From an uncultured Ruminococcus sp. (GTDB lineage Bacteria > Bacillota > Clostridia > Oscillospirales > Ruminococcaceae), in assembly GCF_902762735.1 (NCBI RefSeq), contig NZ_CACWPP010000011.1:1-48628 (forward strand): DNA of 48,628 bases, given 5' to 3'. Under the pieces are notes generated by a model. The model was not told where the DNA came from. It worked only from the letters and a program-made list of their open reading frames with translations, and did no database searches. Below, one piece after another: positions 17,499-26,013 of the stretch (position 1 is its first letter; each line of letters starts with the position of its first letter). Both the position numbers and the translations under genes were made by a program.

Positions 17499-18095
17499 TC
17501 ACACACTCCTTCCCTTGCCGATGGCATTCTGCTCTGCCTTCATCACGAGGATTTTCATGATCATATTGATGACCAGCAGCACTGCTGTCAGTATAAGAAA
17601 ACCGAACACAGCGTAGCTGATGTCGAACCAGAAAGTATCTTCGGGTCCTATGTAGAGAGTTCCCCAGTCTTCGGAGAAAGCCTTCAGTGCCTCAAAGTCA
17701 ACTTTTTGCTGATACTGCGACTTATAGTCCATTATCTGAGGTATCGCCCAGACAGCAACGCCTATCGAGGAGACTGTGAAAAGTCCTGTCGAGATGTAGT
17801 TGCCCGAGTAGTACTTTCTTCTGACATTGGTATTGGTTATGAAAAGAAGCACTGCAACGAGTATCAGTCCTATGCTGACCTTAGTGAAGGTCTTGTTAAA
17901 GGCGAACATATCGTAATATACTCTTGAACCGGCAACTGATGTCTGCTCAAGATCGTAATCGGGGTATAGGATCGTTCTTGCGAGGGCATCGTACAGATCG
18001 GTAGACATGCCCAGCGAATATACGAATACAAGTGCTGCTGCGATAAGTGCCAGCATACACATGATTTTCTGAAAAAGCATTTGTTTTTTGTACAT
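17499..18095 (-). CDS. Unknown four-helix membrane protein of the pectin ABC operon (198 aa)
   Basis: No family was recognised. There is one N-terminal membrane segment (IMCMLALIAAALVFVYSL), an outside loop rich in Tyr and Asp (residues about 30-68), two central helices and a last one (YAVFGFLILTAVLLVINMI). The loops YDALARTILYPDYDLEQ and SEDWGTLYIGPEDTFWF are large for such a small protein and could face the binding protein. It is the first gene after the solute-binding protein, with an AAAGGGG ribosome site. Confidence 0.75.
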   Translation of the reverse strand: MYKKQMLFQKIMCMLALIAAALVFVYSLGMSTDLYDALARTILYPDYDLEQTSVAGSRVYYDMFAFNKTFTKVSIGLILVAVLLFITNTNVRRKYYSGNYISTGLFTVSSIGVAVWAIPQIMDYKSQYQQKVDFEALKAFSEDWGTLYIGPEDTFWFDISYAVFGFLILTAVLLVINMIMKILVMKAEQNAIGKGRSV

Positions 18096-18125
18096 AAGTA
18101 CCCCTTTATGTTCAAGGGAAACTTC

Positions 18126-18151
18126 GTATCGGGCGGAAATTCGCCCGATAC
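18126..18151. other. Hairpin downstream of the solute-binding protein gene
   Basis: GTATCGGGCG (18126-18135) pairs perfectly with CGCCCGATAC (18142-18151). An outer AAGGGA/TCCCTT pair can extend it. It lies in the 118-base gap between the binding-protein stop and the next gene. Stems in this position in ABC operons often cap the binding-protein mRNA so that it accumulates over the membrane subunits. That role is inferred here. Confidence 0.6.
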
Positions 18152-18213
18152 AGTCCCTTTATTCACATAATTTCTTCCGCGCTAAAATTATTCGCGGTCA
18201 GCTGTCGGTAAGA

Positions 18214-20430
18214 TCAGCCGTTGATGGTCTTGTAGAAATCAAGCAGTCTGTGCCATGCTTCGTTTCTTCTGGTCAGGTAAGTTGTGCCGCCCCAGCCGCC
18301 GTCTGCAACGGTATCGGATACCTTCTTTGCAGTAGCTGCCGCATCGGGACCTGTCTCGCCTGTGAAGCCCTTAGCGATGATGTCAACGTAGAGGTTGGAC
18401 TGCTCCTTGCCCTGACCGAACGAACCTGAAGCGCTCAGTGCTGTCAGCTCGTTGATAGCGTTAGACTCAGCAACTTCCTGAGGAAGAACGGTAGGAACAG
18501 AGGTGTACCATGAGTTGTCAGCTATTGCCAGCTCAGGGTGCTTGATCGTGCCCAGTGCGACTGCGTTGGAGATGTGGCCTGCGCCCTCCTTGCCGACTTC
18601 GTGTGTACACTGGAACTCGAATGCCTGGCTCTTTACGAAGCTCAGGGTAGAACCGATGTAGTAACGGGCATAGTTGGTGTAGTTGCCGTTCTGGAGTTCC
18701 CACAGGTCGTTGTAGGACTGGTCGGAAACAACGGGCCACTCCTTGCCGTTGAAGGTGAATGTTACAACGTTGCCGTTGTCATCGTGCTTAACGAAAGCAT
18801 CAGGACCGTAAGACATCAGCACCTGACCCTCAGGGCTGTAAGCGTAGTCGATAAGTCTCAGGCAAGCGTTGAGCTTGTCGGTATTATCGCCGACACCCGC
18901 AGCGGAAATTCCCCAGCCATCGACCTTAACAGATCTCCAGGACTCGGTAAATCTCATGTACTTCTCTTCGCCGTCATTCCACTTGGCAACAGGTACCATA
19001 ACTGCCATGTACTTTTCGCCCGCAGCGTTATCAAGTGCGGTAGCGTTGTAAGCGGTCTGGGTCTGGTTGTAGTCATAGTGCATGAAGCCGTTGTCATCGG
19101 ACAGGTACTTCTCACTGTTTACATCTTCGGAATTGATGAAGCCCTTGGAGATCAGACCCTCAGATGCGAGGTCATGCATCTTGGAAAGTGCCTCGTAAGT
19201 CTCAACTTCGTTTCTGGAGTCGTGGAGTTCGCCGTCAGTACCTACATAGAGGTAATCAAGTCTTGACTCCATGCCGCGTATACCGAAGAGAGTGCCTGCG
19301 AAACGATAGAGGTCAACTCTTCTCTGGTTATTTGCATCTTCTCTGGAGAAGAGACCCTGTACGCTGTCAGTGCCGTTGAGTGTGGGAGCGTTGGAGACCA
19401 CGCATCTCAGCAGAGCGGTCAGCTCATCAGCGTCCCATGCGGCATTCTGACCGATGAAGAGGTCAGCACGGTTTGTGCCGTAGTAGCCGTCATAGGTCTT
19501 GTCGATATACTCACGGAGCATATTTACAGCTTCAACGCCGTCCATAGAGCCCTTAGCGTTCATCTTGTCAACGATATTGCCGTAAGCGTCATAGTTCTTG
19601 GTAACAGTTTCAACTGCTGTGCCCTCAGCGTTTACGACATCAACATCAACAGTACCAGATGTTGGCATATAAGGAGTATAAACGGGGTCAGCAGTCTTGC
19701 CGCTCTTGTCAGCGGTGAACTCGCCCTCGCCGTTGAGCAGTTTCTCTACCCAGTCTGTTCTCATAAGGGGCATACGCTCGATGTCGTTTACACCGTCGAA
19801 GTAGGGCGAGAAGTAGATAGCGCCTGCATTAGGGCCTGCCGCTGCGCCTGTGATGGACAGTCTTACGATGGGGTTAGCGTCGAGATACGCCTTAAAGTTA
19901 GGCATTTTATCGAGGTACTGAGCCAGATTTACCAGCTTGCCCTGCTGACCGTTTTCTGACAGCAGTGTGGCAGTACCGCTGAGCATATCTACCTGATCCA
20001 TCTGAGCGTCCCAGTACTGGTATTCATCAGCGGCGCTGTTGCCCTGATACTTGTCTTCGATCTTTATGTCAAACAGTTCTTCAACTGCCTGCCATGTGGG
20101 CTTGAGGTCGCCCGAATTATAGGTCTTGCCGTCTGCAAGGGTGATGCCCTCGCCTGCAAGGTCAGCGGTGAAGCTCATACCTGTCTTATCGCTGTTGTAG
20201 CCGCAAGCCATTCTCAGTACTGTGCCCGGTGCTACGGGGAGCAGCTCGGTAGTATCTACTGTTGTGGTAGGCTGTTCGCCCGGTTCAGCGGTATTGCCGT
20301 TTGCAGTTGTAGTACCGCCGTTGCTGTTTGCAGTGCTGTTATCACTGCTTGTGCTGCCTCCGCAGCTTGCCATAGCAGTTGCCGCCATTATTATAGACAG
20401 GACTGCGGCTGTGAGTTTTGTGCTTTTCAT
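18214..20430 (-). CDS. Lipoprotein solute-binding protein of the pectin/oligogalacturonide ABC importer
   Basis: This is a 738-residue extracellular binding protein. The signal peptide ends in a lipobox (MASC, Cys23), followed by a Ser/Thr/Asn/Gly-rich linker, so the protein is lipid-anchored outside the membrane. The body resembles the family-1-type binding proteins that pair with LplB/LplC permeases (AYSPEGQVLMSYG near the end is typical). Usual members are about 500-560 residues, so this one is unusually long and may bind a larger oligosaccharide. AAAGGAGG precedes the ATG at 20430. Confidence 0.9.
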   Translation of the reverse strand: MKSTKLTAAVLSIIMAATAMASCGGSTSSDNSTANSNGGTTTANGNTAEPGEQPTTTVDTTELLPVAPGTVLRMACGYNSDKTGMSFTADLAGEGITLADGKTYNSGDLKPTWQAVEELFDIKIEDKYQGNSAADEYQYWDAQMDQVDMLSGTATLLSENGQQGKLVNLAQYLDKMPNFKAYLDANPIVRLSITGAAAGPNAGAIYFSPYFDGVNDIERMPLMRTDWVEKLLNGEGEFTADKSGKTADPVYTPYMPTSGTVDVDVVNAEGTAVETVTKNYDAYGNIVDKMNAKGSMDGVEAVNMLREYIDKTYDGYYGTNRADLFIGQNAAWDADELTALLRCVVSNAPTLNGTDSVQGLFSREDANNQRRVDLYRFAGTLFGIRGMESRLDYLYVGTDGELHDSRNEVETYEALSKMHDLASEGLISKGFINSEDVNSEKYLSDDNGFMHYDYNQTQTAYNATALDNAAGEKYMAVMVPVAKWNDGEEKYMRFTESWRSVKVDGWGISAAGVGDNTDKLNACLRLIDYAYSPEGQVLMSYGPDAFVKHDDNGNVVTFTFNGKEWPVVSDQSYNDLWELQNGNYTNYARYYIGSTLSFVKSQAFEFQCTHEVGKEGAGHISNAVALGTIKHPELAIADNSWYTSVPTVLPQEVAESNAINELTALSASGSFGQGKEQSNLYVDIIAKGFTGETGPDAAATAKKVSDTVADGGWGGTTYLTRRNEAWHRLLDFYKTING

Positions 20431-20521
20431 AACTGATCCTCCTTTTAGGATTCCTTCCGTTTGTTGGCTAAATAGCCTTGTTTTTATATCAGACGCTTAC
20501 AGCGTTTGACCGTACATATTA

Positions 20522-21418
20522 TTATTCCTTTACGCCGCCGACGTTAACGCCCTTAGCAAAATACTTCTGAATGAACGGGTATATGACCAGTATCGGTATT
20601 ATGGAACATACGATAAGTGCATATATGACCGAATCGGGAGCATATGTGTGGCTGAGCTGCCAGTTGGTGGTGCGCTCGGGGTCGGAGTACTCCTCCAGTC
20701 TGAGTCGCATGTACACCTGCAAAGGCTGTTCGTTGGTGCTGGAGATCATCTGTCTTGCCCAGAAGTAGCCGTTCCAGCGGGATATTGCGAAGAACAGTGC
20801 CACTGTTGCCAGTATGGATTTGCTCATCGGCAGGTAGACCTTGCTGAGTACCTGAAGTTCGGTAGCGCCGTCAACGATGGCGGCTTCTTCGATCTCGGAG
20901 GGAACGCCTTCAAAGGCATTTCTCAGCAGTATGATGTTCATAGCCTGCATGCCCATCGCGATAACTACCAGCCACTTGTCGTCCATTATGCCGACACCCT
21001 GGAACACGCGCTTTGTAGCCAAGTAGTTGAGGTACTGGGGTACAAGACCTGCGCTGAACCACATAGTAAATACCAGGAAGAAGTTGAAGCCCTTGCGGAA
21101 CAGCAGACGCTTCTTTGAGAGAGCGTATGCGCCGAAGATGGACAGTACCATCTCCCAGATAGTGCCGTAGAATGTGAGGAACAGGGTGTTTGTGTAGGAG
21201 TTCCAGAACACGTTGTCGTTGAACACATCTTTAAATGCATCGAACTGGACGTTCTTAGGGAACAGGACTATCGTTGAGTCCCTGACCTCAACGTATCCGC
21301 TGATAGCAGAGGACACGGTATAGACGAAGGGGTAAAGACATCCGACCGCGAACATGGTCAGAAGCAGGTAGCTCAGCAGTTTGAAAATGAGTTCGGATAT
21401 TTCTAGTTTTCTTTTCAT
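20522..21418 (-). CDS. Carbohydrate ABC transporter permease, LplC/YtcP type
   Basis: This 298-residue inner-membrane subunit has about six helices and the cytoplasmic EAA loop EIEEAAIVDGATELQVLSKV, which contacts the ATPase. The N-terminus begins with KLEISELIFKLLSYLLL. It pairs with the LplB-like permease 12 bases upstream, and the binding protein follows after 91 bases. LplB/LplC/YtcP-type systems commonly import uronate or complex oligosaccharides, which agrees with the neighbouring pectin enzymes. The ATG at 21418 has AGAGGT upstream. Confidence 0.93.
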   Translation of the reverse strand: MKRKLEISELIFKLLSYLLLTMFAVGCLYPFVYTVSSAISGYVEVRDSTIVLFPKNVQFDAFKDVFNDNVFWNSYTNTLFLTFYGTIWEMVLSIFGAYALSKKRLLFRKGFNFFLVFTMWFSAGLVPQYLNYLATKRVFQGVGIMDDKWLVVIAMGMQAMNIILLRNAFEGVPSEIEEAAIVDGATELQVLSKVYLPMSKSILATVALFFAISRWNGYFWARQMISSTNEQPLQVYMRLRLEEYSDPERTTNWQLSHTYAPDSVIYALIVCSIIPILVIYPFIQKYFAKGVNVGGVKE

Positions 21419-21430
21419 GGGGCTACCTCT

Positions 21431-22495
21431 TTAATAAAGTGATACATCGGAAGCCTTGCGGGATATGGTGTTCGCACCGATGACCAGCAGCATTCCTATA
21501 ACATTATTCATCATTTCAGCCGCAGAAGCCATACCCTTCAGCGAGCCTGCGATACCGTTGCGCTGTGCGAAAGTTGAAACAACGTCTGCGGTCACATAAG
21601 TGTCGGGGTTGTAGAGCAGCAGTACTTTTTCGTAGCCGATGTTCAGCAGTGAACCTATCCTTGTTATCAGCATGATAACGATGGTAGAGAGTATGCTGGG
21701 CAGTACGATGTATCTCATCTGCGCCATTTTGTTTGCGCCGTCGATCTGAGCGGCTTCATAGCTTGTGGGTGAGATGGCGATTATCGCGGCGAAGAACACT
21801 ATGCTGTCGTAGCCTGCGCTCTCCCAGATGCCGCTTATCTGGTATATCGCCCTGAAAAAGGCGGGGTTATTGAGCATGCCCGCGTATGCAGTCTCAGTGG
21901 AGATAAGTCCCACAGAAGAGAGCATGTGTGCAACGACACCGGGCTGCATGCCTGTTGAGTCTGAACCCTGCTTTACAAGCATCATCACCAGCGATGTCAT
22001 AACGACTGTGGACATGAACTTAGGCAGGTAAGTAAGCACCTGATAGACGCTTCTTGCGATGTTCGAGCGGATCTCGTTGAAGAACAGCGCGATTATTATG
22101 GGCATCGGGAAACCGAAGAGCAGACCGTAGAAGCTCAGCAGGAACGTATTTCTGAAAGCTCTCCAGAACTGCGATGAAAGTTCGGTATTGCCTGTGCCTG
22201 TCAGCAGTGTCCTGAAATAGGAGAAGCCTGAGTAGTACTGGTCTGCGACGGGCTTTGCGTCCTCAGTAAGTTTGAAGCTACCCAGCAGTTCGTACATCGG
22301 GAAATATCTCCAGAGCAGGAACACGAGTATCATCGGTACCAGCATCAGGTACAAGCGCCAGTCTTTGGCGACTGTACGCGCCACATTCAGCCAGTGGTGT
22401 TTTTCAACATCGTCACGGACCAGCTGTTCCGGATTTTCGATGTATGTACCGCTTTCCTCATCAAAGATGAGATAGTCAGCAGCATTGATCGTCAT
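21431..22495 (-). CDS. Carbohydrate ABC transporter permease, LplB type
   Basis: This 354-residue permease has about six helices and the EAA motif SYEAAQIDGANKMAQMRYIV. A soluble N-terminal extension of about 45 residues (MTINAADYLIFDEESGTY onwards) precedes the first helix and is longer than usual for the family. I chose the ATG at 22495 because GGGAGG lies about eight bases upstream; a longer in-frame ORF to 22528 overlaps the preceding gene. It is the partner of the LplC-type permease and the first core subunit of the transporter operon. Confidence 0.92.
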   Translation of the reverse strand: MTINAADYLIFDEESGTYIENPEQLVRDDVEKHHWLNVARTVAKDWRLYLMLVPMILVFLLWRYFPMYELLGSFKLTEDAKPVADQYYSGFSYFRTLLTGTGNTELSSQFWRAFRNTFLLSFYGLLFGFPMPIIIALFFNEIRSNIARSVYQVLTYLPKFMSTVVMTSLVMMLVKQGSDSTGMQPGVVAHMLSSVGLISTETAYAGMLNNPAFFRAIYQISGIWESAGYDSIVFFAAIIAISPTSYEAAQIDGANKMAQMRYIVLPSILSTIVIMLITRIGSLLNIGYEKVLLLYNPDTYVTADVVSTFAQRNGIAGSLKGMASAAEMMNNVIGMLLVIGANTISRKASDVSLY

Positions 22496-22524
22496 TTTGT
22501 AAAACCTCCCATGTTCTTTTATCC

Positions 22525-23142
22525 TCAAAACAATTCAGAGCTTTCGCCGTATCGGGTATCGCCCTCTTTCGGCATCATGCTTTTCTGCCTTTCGGACTGT
22601 GTGCGCACCAGATAGTCTATCTGGTCTTCAAACAGACCGTCGATCTTACGCGCCAGCTGTACTGCCACTACCGTGAACAGCAGTGTCAGCGAATCGGTGG
22701 CAAAAAGCTGTACGATGTCTTTGGCTGTGCCGCCCATCAGCATGCCCACCAGCCACCTGCCCAGCTGGGCTGATACATAAGCTGTCAGCGTGAACAGCAG
22801 TGTGAGCTTTGTGCTGTTTCTGACCTCTGACTTCTTCAGTTTTCGGAAGAACAGCAGTGCTGTCAGTGCGAAGCAGGTGCCCGCGCAGTAGACTGCGTAC
22901 TGTTTCGGCTCAGCGCCCAGCGCCGCACACATCGCAAGGCTTCCTCCAACGGCGTGTACTGCGGCGTATCTGCCCCAGCGCATCATCACGATACAGACCA
23001 GCGCCATCGTGGGTGACAGCACATAGATCTCATCAGGAAACCATGACCTTGCCGCGTGTGCTATAAGGGCTTCCGCACCTGTCAGTATCAGCAGCATCAA
23101 ACCTAAGTCTATTGCCCTGTATTGCTTTAAAGATAAATTCAT
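22525..23142 (-). CDS. Unknown six-helix membrane protein, first gene of the ABC operon (205 aa)
   Basis: No family was recognised with confidence. About six hydrophobic segments are seen, including LGLMLLILTGAEALIAHA, SPTMALVCIVMM, YAVYCAGTCFALTALLFF and TLLFTVVAVQLA, and a hydrophilic C-tail of about 40 residues. The FPDEIYVLSPTMALV segment and the overall size vaguely recall S-components of ECF transporters, but this is not secure. It leads the transporter operon, with the LplB-type permease 29 bases downstream. The ribosome site is AGGGGAA. Confidence 0.75.
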   Translation of the reverse strand: MNLSLKQYRAIDLGLMLLILTGAEALIAHAARSWFPDEIYVLSPTMALVCIVMMRWGRYAAVHAVGGSLAMCAALGAEPKQYAVYCAGTCFALTALLFFRKLKKSEVRNSTKLTLLFTLTAYVSAQLGRWLVGMLMGGTAKDIVQLFATDSLTLLFTVVAVQLARKIDGLFEDQIDYLVRTQSERQKSMMPKEGDTRYGESSELF

Positions 23143-23246
23143 TTTTTTGTTCCCCTAACATGCCGATCTTTCCTGCATTGGCTGAACTTACAGCTTATCA
23201 GCTAAAATAATATAAAATTTTTCAAATCGGTGTGTTTTCTTTATAT

Positions 23247-23276
23247 ATTTTAACCTATGTTAGCCACAATTTACAA
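23247..23276 (-). promoter_or_regulatory. Candidate promoter of the transporter operon
   Basis: On the minus strand TTGTAA (23271-23276) and TAAAAT (23247-23252) are spaced by 18 bases, about 105 bases upstream of the first transporter gene. An inverted repeat TAAC-CTAT-GTTA (23251-23262) overlaps the -10 side and could be a regulator site. Apart from this promoter and a palindromic element, 23143-23817 is AT-rich and I see no gene in it. Confidence 0.4.
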
Positions 23277-23633
23277 GACCAATACAAGACTGTTTATGGA
23301 TATTTCAGACAATTAAATCATCTAACCAAAAAAGAGTAAGAAAACAATTCGACATACTGCACTTATTTGTTGTCGCCGTTTTGTTCAGTTTCACAAAAAA
23401 CGGAGTTTTTTCTTCCGCAAACAGGTGTTTATATGCCCAAAGCCGCGTAATTTCGCGTTCACAAATGTTTTCCCGAAAACCTTTCAAAAACAGCACTGCC
23501 TTTTATACGATGTCTGTTTTGTCCCGCCGTATCATAGTGATAACGATTACATCGCCATCATTTCCCCTGTTCATTTTTAGTTATTTTGTGCTGTAAAATA
23601 ACGAACAGCACAGCCCTTGCATCATTTTATGTT

Positions 23634-23752
23634 ATGACTATCCCTTTAGCACACCAACTAAAAATGCGGTAAACATAAGGAAAATTATACGCCAAGAACC
23701 TTAAGTTCTGTATAGCCGCTGTTTTTGTGGTGTGTCAGCGGGATAACCACAT
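23634..23752. mobile_element. Family B non-autonomous palindromic element (copy 1)
   Basis: This 119-base element is bounded by ATGACTATCCC...CACACCA on the left and TGGTGTG...GGGATAACCA on the right, which are inverted copies. The interior holds the inverted pair AGAACCTTAAGTTCT. Close relatives lie at 38218-38373, 40993-41153, 45844-45945 and 48495-48628. It carries no ORF of note, so it behaves like a MITE needing a transposase from elsewhere. Confidence 0.75.
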
Positions 23753-23817
23753 TTTATGGTCATTCCCCGACGGCGGCGGGCGGTGACATGCACATAAATG
23801 CAATAATATTAAACTTT

Positions 23818-25065
23818 TCAGTCATCAAGCGACTCCAGATACTCGTCCATTGTCTGTGCCACCTGTTTTGAGTAATTGACAGCTTCCACGACTGTCCTTG
23901 CGCCCAGCACCACATCACCTGCGGCGAATATGCCGTCACGGGTGGTCTTGCCGAAGGTGTTGGTCACCAGCAGTCCGCGTTCGGTAACGTCAATGCCTTT
24001 GGTGGTGGAAACGATGCGGTCACGCGGACCCTGCGACACTGCGATTATCGTAGATGCGGCGGGATAGAGCTTTTCAGTGTCCTCGATGCGGTGTCGTCTG
24101 CCGTCCTCGTCTTTAACGGTCTCGACGAAAACAGCGCCCTCATCGGTTATCTCGACGGGTTCAACGCCTGTCACGAACTCAACGCCGTCTATCTTTGCGA
24201 ACTCGACTTCTGTAATGCTCGCGGCTATCTTTTCAGACCTGGAAAAAACAGTGACCTGTTTACAGCCGTGCCGCAGTGCGGTCCTTGCAACGTCCATAGC
24301 GGAGTTGCCCGCGCCGATGACGTTAAGGCTGTCCCCGAGAGTATAGACATCGGGATTTGTCAGGTAGTTGATGGCGAAATGCACGTTGCCGAGACTTTCG
24401 CCCTTTATGTGCAGTGTATTCGGCTTCCAGACACCTGTGCCTATGAATATGGCGCGGTAGCCGTCGCGGAACATATCATCGACGGTTATCGTAGTGCCGA
24501 TGGAAGTATTGGGGCGTATCTTTATGCCGAGAGCGACGAGAAGCCTTTTGTAGCGCTCGATAAGTTCTTTCGGCAGACGGAAGGCAGGTATGCCGTAGCG
24601 GAGTACGCCGCCTATTTTTTCGCGCGACTCGAATATCGTTATATCGTAGCCTTTCAGCGCCAGCAGTATGGCTATGGTTATACCTGCGGGACCGCCGCCT
24701 ATAACGCCGACGCGCTTGCCTTTTTTCTGTATGTTTTCAAGTGCCAGCTCTTCATTCACGCCGCTGTCCAGTTTCTCGAAGTAGCTGTCGCTTATGTAGT
24801 TCTCGATATTGCTGAAATGCACGGGCGCACCCTTTCTGCCGAGTACGCAGTGACCTTCGCACTGGTTCTCGTGGTTGCAGATCAGCGAACATATCACACT
24901 GAGGGGGTTGTTAGCAAAAAGTTCAGCGCCCGCAGCATCAATATCGCCTGCCAGAAAAGTCTGTATAACATGGGGGATATTGGTGCTGATGGGACATCCC
25001 TTCCTGCACATGGGATTTTTACAGTTGAGGCATCTTCTAGCCTCATTGATAACGTTAAAAGCCAT
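23818..25065 (-). CDS. Stand-alone GltD-like NAD(P)H oxidoreductase (FAD, Fe-S)
   Basis: This 415-residue protein matches the small subunit of glutamate synthase and relatives such as NfnB. The N-terminus has two cysteine clusters (RRCLNCKNPMCRKGCP and CSLICNHENQCEGHC) for [4Fe-4S] centres. FAD binding is marked by GVIGGGPAG and NAD(P)H binding by NVIGAGNSAMD. No large glutamate synthase subunit is nearby, so the electron acceptor is unknown. The ATG at 25065 has AAGGAG at nine bases; an in-frame ATG nine bases earlier overlaps that ribosome site. The upstream gap carries an inverted repeat CAAACG/CGTTTG (about 25148-25170). Confidence 0.88.
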   Translation of the reverse strand: MAFNVINEARRCLNCKNPMCRKGCPISTNIPHVIQTFLAGDIDAAGAELFANNPLSVICSLICNHENQCEGHCVLGRKGAPVHFSNIENYISDSYFEKLDSGVNEELALENIQKKGKRVGVIGGGPAGITIAILLALKGYDITIFESREKIGGVLRYGIPAFRLPKELIERYKRLLVALGIKIRPNTSIGTTITVDDMFRDGYRAIFIGTGVWKPNTLHIKGESLGNVHFAINYLTNPDVYTLGDSLNVIGAGNSAMDVARTALRHGCKQVTVFSRSEKIAASITEVEFAKIDGVEFVTGVEPVEITDEGAVFVETVKDEDGRRHRIEDTEKLYPAASTIIAVSQGPRDRIVSTTKGIDVTERGLLVTNTFGKTTRDGIFAAGDVVLGARTVVEAVNYSKQVAQTMDEYLESLDD

Positions 25066-25220
25066 TTTCAGCATCTCCTTTTTGCCGAAAGCTGTAAACT
25101 GCCGCCGTGAAGATACCGCACAATGTCAGGGGAACGCTGTGCCTTGTATATCAAACGAAAAAACGTCGTTTGCTGTAAAATACGGTGCTTTCCGCAGATC
25201 GGGGAGAATGAGCGGTGCTG

Positions 25221-25976
25221 TTACATGCCGCTCGCTTTCATGCGCTTTGCGGCATAGTTCTTGGGCGAACAGCCGAAGTTCTTTTTGAACACGCGCGAGA
25301 AGTAGAGCGAGTCGGAATAGCCGCAGATATAGGCTATCTCGGATATATTCTGCTCGACGGTCTCAGAGGAGCAGAGGAGTTTTTCAGCCATCTGTATGCG
25401 CAGATTGGTCAGGTAGCTGTGGGGAGTCATGCCCATCTCGCTTTTGAACAGCTTGCGCAGGTAGTCATAGCTGAAAGGTATGGTTTTAAGGTAAGTGTCA
25501 AGCTCGTAATCGCAGTCGGTAAAATTCTGCATGATGTTGGATTTTATCTCATCCACCACATCGCGCAGGGGCTTGGTATTGCGGAAAGCTATGACATAGT
25601 TGACTATAAGATTGCCGAACGCCGCGATTATCAGCTGGCGGCTGTTTATCTCGCTGTTGAAGAAATAAAAAGCGTCATTGAAAGCGTTGCGGATATGTTC
25701 TTCGCTGTCATCGGAGATCAGCAGAGGTTCTTTGAAATTGAAAGTTGCATCTGTGATGTTTATGTGGATATTCGTAAAGCCCTCATCGCTGTTATTGGCA
25801 TGCAGTACATGGGGCGGGATTATCACGAGGTCTCCCGCGCTGTATTTCAGCGTTCTGTCCCGGAACTCAAATCTTCCGCCGCCGCCCGTGCAGTACACCA
25901 GCTCCCACTCATCATGCGAGTGCTGTTTGCATGTGAAAGTTTTCATATTTCTTCCAACGTACACGATAATGTTCAT
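25221..25976 (-). CDS. AraC-family transcriptional regulator with cupin sensor
   Basis: In this 251-residue protein, residues about 15-95 form a cupin-like ligand pocket (HSHDEWELVYC, YSAGDLVIIPPHVLH). Residues about 155-245 carry the two helix-turn-helix motifs of the AraC family, with the signature ISEIAYICGYSDSLYFSRVFKKNFG. It most likely activates pectin genes when a uronate signal is present, and lies 37 bases after the pectinesterase gene in the same orientation. Its ligand and sites are not known. The ATG at 25976 has GGAGG upstream. Confidence 0.92.
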   Translation of the reverse strand: MNIIVYVGRNMKTFTCKQHSHDEWELVYCTGGGGRFEFRDRTLKYSAGDLVIIPPHVLHANNSDEGFTNIHINITDATFNFKEPLLISDDSEEHIRNAFNDAFYFFNSEINSRQLIIAAFGNLIVNYVIAFRNTKPLRDVVDEIKSNIMQNFTDCDYELDTYLKTIPFSYDYLRKLFKSEMGMTPHSYLTNLRIQMAEKLLCSSETVEQNISEIAYICGYSDSLYFSRVFKKNFGCSPKNYAAKRMKASGM

Positions 25977-26013
25977 ATTTAGCCTCCGTTTTCTATATCG
26001 AACGTCACTTCAC

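Noticed and set aside
24091-25110. 339-residue plus-strand ORF opposite the GltD-like gene
   Set aside because: It has no start signal or domain, and the minus strand gene has complete motifs, so it is an antisense shadow.
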